A stretch of 9,481 bases of DNA from contig DBJV01000038.1 in the NCBI GenBank assembly GCA_002297185.1, positions 1 through 9,481 on the forward strand, written 5' to 3'. This stretch comes from Christensenella sp. UBA767. Lineage in GTDB: Bacteria; Bacillota; Clostridia; Christensenellales; CAG-917. The notes beneath the pieces were generated by a model, which saw only the letters and a program-made list of their open reading frames with translations, was not told the origin of the DNA and did not search any database. Position numbers and translations under genes: made by a program. Below, in pieces: positions 4,963 through 9,481 of the stretch (its first letter is position 1; the number at the start of each line of letters is the position of its first letter).

Positions 4963-7380
4963 ATTATTATCTCCTTTATCGGTATCGCAAGCGTTTTGCG
5001 CTGCGGTTTGATTTGTATCGTTTTGTGCGGAAACATCGGCATTTTCGCCGTTGTTTGCGGATTGTGCTTTTGCCTTTTTATTGTCTTGCAAACGAGTCAA
5101 AATATTCGACGTATCCAGCGTTACCGGGGGTTTGGAGCGCATCGTATGGCGGTCAAGTTTGACGAGATTAAGCCTCAACGCATTAAGCACCACGCACACG
5201 CTCGAAAGGCTCATTGCCGCCGCTCCGATCATCGGGGTGAGAGTGATGTTGACAGGCTCGAACGAGAGCGCGCCTGCCGCAATCGGTATGCAAATCACGT
5301 TGTAGATAAACGCCCAGAACAAGTTTTCTTTGATGTTGAGAAGTGTGCGCCTTGACAGGGTAATCGCCTTTGCCACGTCCGCAAGCGAGGAGTGCATAAG
5401 CACCACGTCCGCGCTGTCTATAGCGATGTCTGTGCCTGCGCCGATAGCGATACCCACGTCCGCGCGAGTGAGGGCAGGAGCGTCGTTTATACCGTCGCCC
5501 ACCATAATGACCTTGCCCTGTTCTTTAAGCACGGAAAGCACGAAATCCTTATCCTCGGGCAGCACGTCGGATATAACCGCATCGACGCCGCATTCGTTTG
5601 CTACGGATTGAGCGGAAAGCGCGTTATCGCCCGTGAGCATAACCACTTTTACGCCCAACTTGTGCATAGCCTCGATAGCCGCAACGCTGTCCTCTTTGAG
5701 TTGGTCGCGCACAGCAACGATACCTGCGATTTTGCCGTCGAGAGCGAGGAAGAGCGGCGTTTTGCCTTGCTGTGAAAGCGCATTGAAATCGTCCTTAAAT
5801 ACGGACACGTCAATGCCCTCGTTCGTCATAAGCGAGGCGTTTCCGAGCAGCGCAACCTTGCCGTCGAGCGTGCCTTTTATGCCGTGTCCCGACAAGTTTT
5901 GGAAGTCGTCGGCAGGGGCGATAGCCTCCGAAGAAATAGCTTGCGCCTTGTTCAAAATTGCGGATGCAATGGGGTGTGAACTGCCTTGTTCGAGGCGTGC
6001 GGAATAGCGGATAACCTCTTCTTGCGAAAGCCCCTCAAACGCCAAAATATCGGTGACTTCGGGCGTGCCTTTGGTGATAGTTCCCGTCTTGTCAAGCACC
6101 ACGATATCTGCCTTGCCTGCCTCCTCGAGAGCCGTTGCGGTCTTGAAAAGAATGCCGTTTTTCGCGCCTTTTCCGTTGCCTACCATGATAGCCACAGGCG
6201 TTGCCAAACCGAGCGCGCAAGGGCAACTTATGACCAAAACGCTGATAGCGTGTTTGAGCGAAGTTTCAAAATTTTTGGTGACCGCAATCCATATGATAAA
6301 AACGACCAAAGCAACCAAAATGACACTTGGTACGAATATTCCCGACACTTTATCTGCCGTTTTTGCGATTGGAGCCTTTGACGACGACGCGTCCTCGACA
6401 AGCTTTACGATGCCGGCAAGGGTGGTATCTTCGCCAACTTTCAGTGCCTTGACGGTGATAAATCCGTCTATGTTGGTAGTGCCTGAAACGACGTTTGAGC
6501 CGACCGTCTTGTCAACGGGCATACTCTCGCCCGTGACGGACGCCTCGTTGACCGAACCCGAACCCGAAACGACCACGCCGTCCGCCGCAAAGTTCTCGCC
6601 GGGGCGCACTATAAACAAGTCGCCTTCTTTGAGATCGGAAACGGCAATTTCCACCTCTTGCTCATCCCTAAGCACACGCACCGTCTGCGGCGCAAGATTC
6701 ATAAGCCCTTTGATTGCGGAAGTGGTCTTGCCCTTGCTGTACGACTCGAGCGTTTTGCCGAGCGTGATAAGCGCAAGTATCATAGCGGCGGATTCGAAAT
6801 AGAGGTTGTGTGCAAGGTGATGCAAATGTTCGGGATGCACGCCTGCCTGTATCATAAGCGCAACGCTGTATATAAACGAAATGCCGCTGCCCATCGACAC
6901 GAGCGTATCCATATTTGGCGCCTTGTGCAACACCGCTTTTGTGCCGCTCACGAAGAACTTGCCGTTGATGACCATAATCACGAGCGACAGCGCAAGCTCG
7001 TATCCTGCAATCGCCATGGGGTTGGACTTAAAACCTTCCGACAGCGGCCAATCCCACATCACCACGCCCATAGACACGTACATGAGCGGAATGAGCAACA
7101 CGATTGACACGATTAGGCGAATGAGCATCGCAAGGGTAGGGTTGAGCTTTTCCTTTTTTGCCGACTTATCGGATGCAAGCGTCGCCTTGTAGCCTGCGTC
7201 CGAAACGGCTTTGGAAATGTCCTTGGCGGTGACGGTATCGTCGGTTGAGACGACCATAGAATTGGTCAAAAGGCTCACGCTGACTTCCTTCACGCCGTCA
7301 ATCGCACCCACGACCTTTTCCACTCTCGCCGAACACGCCGCGCAAGACATTCCCGATACGTTGAATTTTGTTTTTTCCAT
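4753..7380 (-). CDS. copA: Cu(I)-exporting P1B-type ATPase with N- and C-terminal HMA domains
   Basis: The 875-residue membrane pump exports Cu(I) at the cost of ATP. In order: N-terminal HMA domain (about 4-67, GMSCAAC at 10-16); first membrane helices (about 84-106 and 124-140); actuator loop with TGES at 283-286; CPC metal site in the membrane at 386-388; phosphorylation site DKTGT at 430-434; SSHP (H469-P470) and the GDGIND hinge at 628-633; last helices with YN (693-694) and MSLSS (723-727), the Cu(I)-type residues of P1B-1 pumps. After about 745 comes a polar N/D/Q/A-rich linker to about 806, then a second HMA domain (807-875, GMMCSHC at 815-821), which is unusual at this end. A predicted outside loop is His-rich (H182, H185, H187, H188, H191). 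The start ATG has only a distant AGGA (13 bases). It lies downstream of csoR on the same strand and is probably copper-induced through it. Confidence 0.96.
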   Translation of the reverse strand: MEKTKFNVSGMSCAACSARVEKVVGAIDGVKEVSVSLLTNSMVVSTDDTVTAKDISKAVSDAGYKATLASDKSAKKEKLNPTLAMLIRLIVSIVLLIPLMYVSMGVVMWDWPLSEGFKSNPMAIAGYELALSLVIMVINGKFFVSGTKAVLHKAPNMDTLVSMGSGISFIYSVALMIQAGVHPEHLHHLAHNLYFESAAMILALITLGKTLESYSKGKTTSAIKGLMNLAPQTVRVLRDEQEVEIAVSDLKEGDLFIVRPGENFAADGVVVSGSGSVNEASVTGESMPVDKTVGSNVVSGTTNIDGFITVKALKVGEDTTLAGIVKLVEDASSSKAPIAKTADKVSGIFVPSVILVALVVFIIWIAVTKNFETSLKHAISVLVISCPCALGLATPVAIMVGNGKGAKNGILFKTATALEEAGKADIVVLDKTGTITKGTPEVTDILAFEGLSQEEVIRYSARLEQGSSHPIASAILNKAQAISSEAIAPADDFQNLSGHGIKGTLDGKVALLGNASLMTNEGIDVSVFKDDFNALSQQGKTPLFLALDGKIAGIVAVRDQLKEDSVAAIEAMHKLGVKVVMLTGDNALSAQSVANECGVDAVISDVLPEDKDFVLSVLKEQGKVIMVGDGINDAPALTRADVGIAIGAGTDIAIDSADVVLMHSSLADVAKAITLSRRTLLNIKENLFWAFIYNVICIPIAAGALSFEPVNITLTPMIGAAAMSLSSVCVVLNALRLNLVKLDRHTMRSKPPVTLDTSNILTRLQDNKKAKAQSANNGENADVSAQNDTNQTAAQNACDTDKGDNNMTKTLKIEGMMCSHCVAHVKKALEGVDGVSSADVSLDSKSAVVTLAKPVDNEVLTAAVKDAGYDVTSID
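4971..4977 (-). promoter_or_regulatory. Internal Shine-Dalgarno site before the copA C-terminal HMA domain
   Basis: On the - strand AAAGGAG ends eight bases before the in-frame ATG at 4962-4960. In the pump frame it encodes part of the linker (DKGDNN). Confidence 0.6.
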
Positions 7381-7440
7381 AGTCTTATTATTGTCCTAAA
7401 AGGTTTGAGTTATTTTGTTTTTTGTTATGATTGGTTGATA

Positions 7441-7488
7441 TGTGCGCCTGCGGCTGGATTGTCACGTCACTTCGTTCCTCACAATGAC
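7441..7488 (-). repeat. REP-like dispersed repeat, copy 3 (reverse), start of a long inverted repeat
   Basis: On the reverse strand it reads GTCATTGTGAGGAACGAAG, then AATCCAGCCG and a GGCGCACA tail. With the adjoining 25 bases at 7493-7517 it is an inverted copy of 8146-8221. It lies in the 263-bp gap between csoR and copA. Confidence 0.75.
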
Positions 7489-7530
7489 GATATGGTGGGA
7501 CACCCACACCCGAATTGCATTTTCTCCATT

Positions 7531-7581
7531 TGTCATTCAGAGGAGCAACGAATGTTGCGACGTGGGAATCCAGCGTAGCGA
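7531..7581 (+). repeat. REP-like dispersed repeat, copy 4 (forward)
   Basis: TGTCATTCAGAGGAGCAACG through CGTGGGAATCCAGCGTAGCG. It is a more divergent, slightly longer middle version of the same unit. Confidence 0.65.
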
Positions 7582-7599
7582 ATGTTGTTTTTTCCTTTT

Positions 7600-7643
7600 G
7601 TTATTGCGAGCGTAAGCGTGGCAATCTAGGCAATAGCCGCACC
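7600..7643 (+). repeat. REP-like dispersed repeat, copy 5 (forward), abutting the csoR stop
   Basis: TTATTGCGAGCGTAAGCGTG and GCAATCTAGG, then the tail AGCCGCACC, ending on the base next to the csoR stop codon (7644-7646). On the csoR mRNA this forms an imperfect hairpin directly after the gene and may protect or end the transcript. Confidence 0.65.
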
Positions 7644-7949
7644 TTATTTCAATTTCTTTACAAGGTCCACGGTTTCGTCGAGGATGGCGAGATTGCCATC
7701 GAGAACGTTCTCCACGACGCAGGTTTTGAGATGATCTGACAGCACCATGTATCCGAAACTTTGCAACGCGCTTTCCACCGCCGATAACTGAATGAGGATA
7801 TCACCGCAATATCGATTGTCGGCAAGCATATTTTTGATACCGCCCAACTGCCCGATAATGCGATTGAGTCTATCGTTGAGCGCCTTCTGCTCGCTTTCGG
7901 AACGTGGCGTATGTTTGTGATGTTGACAGCAACAGCAATTATTTTCCAT
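7644..7949 (-). CDS. csoR: CsoR-family copper-sensing transcriptional repressor
   Basis: The 101-residue all-helical protein belongs to the CsoR/RcnR (DUF156) family. The Cu(I) ligands of CsoR are in place: C48 (in NRYCGDI), H73 and C77 (in SDHLKTCV), the Cys-His-Cys pattern that separates copper sensors from nickel (RcnR) and formaldehyde (FrmR) members. DRLNRIIGQLGGIKNML at 26-42 is the conserved DNA-contacting first helix. Apo-CsoR binds a GC-rich palindrome and Cu(I) releases it. The N-terminus carries an additional CCCCQHHKH tract at 5-13, a likely extra metal-binding tail. The start is supported by AAGGAG five bases upstream. A palindrome of the expected type overlaps its own promoter, so it is probably autoregulated together with copA downstream. 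Confidence 0.94.
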   Translation of the reverse strand: MENNCCCCQHHKHTPRSESEQKALNDRLNRIIGQLGGIKNMLADNRYCGDILIQLSAVESALQSFGYMVLSDHLKTCVVENVLDGNLAILDETVDLVKKLK

Positions 7950-7954
7950 AGAAA

Positions 7955-7960
7955 CTCCTT
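7955..7960 (-). promoter_or_regulatory. Ribosome binding site of csoR
   Basis: AAGGAG on the - strand, five bases before the ATG at 7949; this confirms the csoR start. Confidence 0.8.
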
Positions 7961-7977
7961 ATACCCCCACGGGGTAT
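7961..7977 (-). promoter_or_regulatory. Probable CsoR operator
   Basis: ATACCCC-CAC-GGGGTAT is a perfect 7+3+7 inverted repeat, of the GC-rich-core, AT-edged type bound by CsoR proteins. It lies four bases after the -10 and just before the ribosome site, at the transcription start, so a bound repressor would block initiation. It is the only such palindrome I found in the window, and none precedes copA itself. Confidence 0.85.
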
Positions 7978-7981
7978 GTTA

Positions 7982-8011
7982 AGTATAAAACCGATGCGCA
8001 ACGCTTGTCAA
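7982..8011 (-). promoter_or_regulatory. Sigma-70-type promoter of csoR(-copA)
   Basis: On the - strand a perfect TTGACA (8011-8006) is separated by 18 bases from TATACT (7987-7982). The CsoR operator follows at once. The first hairpin of array 2 begins about 20 bases upstream of the -35. Confidence 0.75.
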
Positions 8012-8031
8012 TAGATTTTGAAAAAATATAT

Positions 8032-8138
8032 TGCGTTGCGCAGTGATATTCTCGCTATGCGAGAGTGATATTGTGCTGCGCACAGTGATATTTTTGGCTT
8101 GCGCCAAAAGTGATATTGCGCCGTTGGCGCAGTTGTGG
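8032..8138 (+). repeat. Hairpin array 2 (five hairpins separated by GTGATATT)
   Basis: GTGATATT occurs at 8043, 8065, 8085 and 8110; a worn version precedes the first hairpin. Hairpins: TGCG-TTG-CGCA (8032-8042), CTCGC-TAT-GCGAG (8051-8063), GTGC-TGC-GCAC (8073-8083), TTTTGGC-TTGC-GCCAAAA (8092-8109, the same as in array 1) and GCGCC-GTT-GGCGC (8118-8130). It ends AGTTGTGG (8131-8138), as array 1 does. It lies upstream of the csoR promoter. Confidence 0.85.
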
Positions 8139-8173
8139 AATATTCCAATTCGGGTGTGGGTGTCCCACCAACT
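8136..8173 (+). repeat. Palindromic joint and 25-nt arm of a long inverted repeat
   Basis: TGGAATATTCCA (8136-8147) is a perfect 12-nt palindrome. The 25 bases at 8146-8170 are the exact inverse of 7493-7517 and hold the hairpin GTGGG-TGT-CCCAC. AGTTG at 8131-8135 pairs with CAACT at 8169-8173, so the whole piece can fold as one structure. Confidence 0.7.
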
Positions 8174-8221
8174 GTCATTGCGAGGAACAAAGTGACCGTG
8201 GGAATCCAGCCGAAGGCGCAC
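8173..8221 (+). repeat. REP-like dispersed repeat, copy 6 (forward)
   Basis: TGTCATTGCGAGGAAC, then GGGAATCCAGCCGAAGGCGC. It continues the inverted-repeat arm shared with 7441-7517 at a few mismatches. Confidence 0.75.
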
Positions 8222-8419
8222 CCACATTTATCAATCATGTGTTCGAGAAATCGTGGTACAGAAAAGCAGATATGAAAAATTTTCAAAAAAAATTGACAAA
8301 ACATCCAATAAAGTTCTTGCGTGCTTTGTATATATATTATAAAATATATAAATCACGCGTACGTAGGCGACAGCCGCACCCACCAAGCAAGCGATATAGC
8401 GAAATCGTAATAATCCATA
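8222..8419. other. AT-rich core between hairpin arrays 2 and 3
   Basis: No convincing gene. A + frame through 8272-8357 gives a basic, aromatic peptide (MKNFQKKLTKHPIKF, then ALYIYYKIYKSR) that continues into repeat sequence; it has no clear ribosome site and could be the worn 3' end of a lost gene. TGAAAA-A-TTTTCA at 8273-8285 is a 13-nt palindrome. From 8391 the 14-nt GCGATATAGCGAAA repeats the stretch after copy 2. Confidence 0.4.
8317..8345 (+). promoter_or_regulatory. Possible promoter toward the surface-protein gene
   Basis: TTGCGT (8317-8322), a 17-base spacer and TAAAAT (8340-8345), within a very AT-rich patch. If used, the mRNA leader would be about 260 bases and would include REP copy 7 and all of array 3. 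A perfect TTGACA at 8293-8298 has no -10 at the right distance. Confidence 0.3.
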
Positions 8420-8461
8420 TGTCATTCCGAGCGTAGCGTGGGAATCTAGCCGAAGGCGCAC
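8420..8461 (+). repeat. REP-like dispersed repeat, copy 7 (forward)
   Basis: TGTCATTCCGAGCGTAGCG, then GGGAATCTAGCCGAAGGCGC. It sits at the AGTTRTGG end of array 3, as copy 1 sits at that end of array 1. Confidence 0.75.
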
Positions 8462-8473
8462 AACAAAATAAAC

Positions 8474-8585
8474 CACAACTCGCACACCGTGCGAATATCA
8501 CTGCGGCAACGCCGCAATATCACTCGAGCAAAGCGAGAATATCACTGCACCAAAGGTGCAATATCACTTTTGGCGCAAGCCAAAA
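8474..8585 (-). repeat. Hairpin array 3 (five hairpins, reverse orientation)
   Basis: On the + strand the spacer appears as AATATCAC at 8494, 8516, 8538 and 8560. Hairpins: CGCAC-ACC-GTGCG (8481-8493), TGCGGC-AAC-GCCGCA (8502-8516), a worn CTCG/CGAG (8523-8537), TGCACC-AAA-GGTGCA (8546-8560) and TTTTGGC-GCAA-GCCAAAA (8568-8585). Read on the - strand it starts with the hairpin shared by all three arrays and ends CGCAC/GTGCG plus AGTTGTGG, like array 1. It ends 12 bases before the ribosome site of the next gene. Confidence 0.85.
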
Positions 8586-8610
8586 ATAAAAACATACGGA
8601 GAGACACAAT

Positions 8611-9481
8611 ATGAAAAACACAAGGACAGGACAATCAACGATACGGAAATTGCTGAAAGGCGCAGGCAGCGCGATATTGCTTGCGACGTTGTTTGTCCTT
8701 GTCTTTGCCGGCACACTCTCCGGTGCTTTCGGCGTAGAAGAAAATCTCCAACAAAACGGAATAATAGAGAGCAACGTTGCGAACGCGGCAAATTCATATC
8801 ACGGTGACTATATTTCGTCGGGACTAACAGTTAACAATGGTCCCGTTGGAGCAGAGATTGAAAATATTTATCATTCCCACACTGATAAGGATGGTGGAAA
8901 ATATTTCTATTATCGGCTGTCATCAAACGTAGGATGGGAAGGTAAGAATAAAGTTTACTATTATGGTTGGTATGTATCTTTTAAGGGTCGTGCATATTAT
9001 GCGATTACCAATGGTGCTGTAAGCACGGTGCATAATAAAATTTCTCTTACTGGTGACGGAAGTGCAGATGGCAAAAAATATCATATTCACAGTGATAAGC
9101 CATCAACGAATGGTGATACAACGCTTGTAAGCAATGGTGGAACATTTTTCAATCTTTCAGCAGAGAAAAAAGCAAGTAATCTTTTAGATCACAGTTTCAC
9201 GGCTGATTTGGGACTTACGTCATCATTGTTGACACAATATGGACTTAAAGAAGTTCAAAACGGAAGTAAGGTAATAACATATTATCAAGAACTCGGGTTA
9301 TTCGGTGGTAGTAACTTTTCAAGTTGGCCATATTCTGGTGATGTTGATACGTATTCGGATGATGGTGTTTGGCTTGATATTTATATTTCTGATGATGTTG
9401 CCCCGACCATTACACATACGAATGGTTCTACAAGTTTTACTTTCAAAGATGCCACGGCGGGTATTTATAAAATTTACGCTT
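8611..9481 (+). CDS. Secreted or surface protein, N-terminal part (3' truncated)
   Basis: An open frame of 290 codons runs off the window edge. ATG 8611 follows GGAG at 8598-8601 (nine-base gap). A basic n-region (residues 1-17, several K/R) and a hydrophobic stretch (about 18-41, with AILLATLFVLVFAGTL) make a signal peptide; cleavage could be near residue 35-41 or after the later ANA. The mature part is rich in G, S, N, T, Y and D, lacks further hydrophobic segments, and from about 262 (DDVAPTI) resembles the start of an Ig-like repeat of Gram-positive surface proteins. I do not recognise the family of the part before that. Codon choice changes inside the gene: in the first 60 or so codons four of seven Gly codons are GGC, after that one of 27 is, with 16 GGT. 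This suggests a foreign or shuffled mature domain joined to a local leader. The function is unknown; an adhesin-like role is a guess. Confidence 0.75.
   Translation, partial: MKNTRTGQSTIRKLLKGAGSAILLATLFVLVFAGTLSGAFGVEENLQQNGIIESNVANAANSYHGDYISSGLTVNNGPVGAEIENIYHSHTDKDGGKYFYYRLSSNVGWEGKNKVYYYGWYVSFKGRAYYAITNGAVSTVHNKISLTGDGSADGKKYHIHSDKPSTNGDTTLVSNGGTFFNLSAEKKASNLLDHSFTADLGLTSSLLTQYGLKEVQNGSKVITYYQELGLFGGSNFSSWPYSGDVDTYSDDGVWLDIYISDDVAPTITHTNGSTSFTFKDATAGIYKIYA

Noticed and set aside
4962..5100. Programmed frameshift in copA like that of E. coli
   Set aside because: The frame is continuous through the linker into the second HMA domain, so no frameshift is needed; an internal start explains the signal better.
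4747..5355. 202-codon + strand frame over the end of copA, and the further + frames up to 7399
   Set aside because: All lie opposite a conserved P-type ATPase with every motif in place; they are antisense shadows.
7979..8485. Open frames on both strands in the csoR-surface gene gap
   Set aside because: Mostly translated repeats; only the short 8272-8357 piece could be a remnant and is reported as such.
7441..8585. Insertion sequence
   Set aside because: No transposase or fragment of one is visible in any frame; only non-coding repeats are present.

Overview
The window looks like a chromosomal segment of an uncultured Bacillota (Clostridia-like) bacterium. The grounds are the tilS-hpt gene order, Shine-Dalgarno sites of the AAGGAG type, a CsoR-type copper repressor and an HD-domain CCA-adding enzyme. 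The genus cannot be named from the sequence alone.

Left part (1-4287, + strand): a tight housekeeping cluster reads tilS (3' end only), hpt, cca, rmuC and a PHP-domain phosphoesterase. From hpt onward neighbouring genes overlap by 4 to 11 bases or are coupled, so they are probably one operon. The cca gene is odd: the expected N-terminus is present in the DNA but one base out of frame with the rest.

Middle (4288-7949): an intergenic region full of hairpins and palindromic repeats lies between the convergent PHP gene and copA. On the - strand, csoR (7949-7644) precedes copA (7380-4753). csoR has a clear promoter with a perfect GC-rich palindrome just after the -10, as expected for a Cu(I)-relieved repressor. 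CopA has an N-terminal and an unusual C-terminal heavy-metal-binding domain. The C-terminal one has its own in-frame Shine-Dalgarno and ATG inside the copA frame, so the gene may encode both the pump and a free CopZ-like chaperone.

Right part (7950-9481): a 661-bp divergent intergenic region holds two hairpin arrays in opposite orientation around an AT-rich core. It is followed by the 5' part of a secreted or surface protein gene, whose leader has the local codon style while the mature part is much more AT-rich.

The most unusual signal is a family of three hairpin arrays (about 4289-4388, 8032-8138 and 8474-8585). Each consists of 4-5 small hairpins with different stems, separated by a constant 8-nt GTGATATT word. 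All three contain the same TTTTGGC/GCCAAAA hairpin, end in the same AGTTRTGG flank, and lie next to copies of a second, REP-like repeat (seven copies in the window). I recognise no named system that matches this arrangement.
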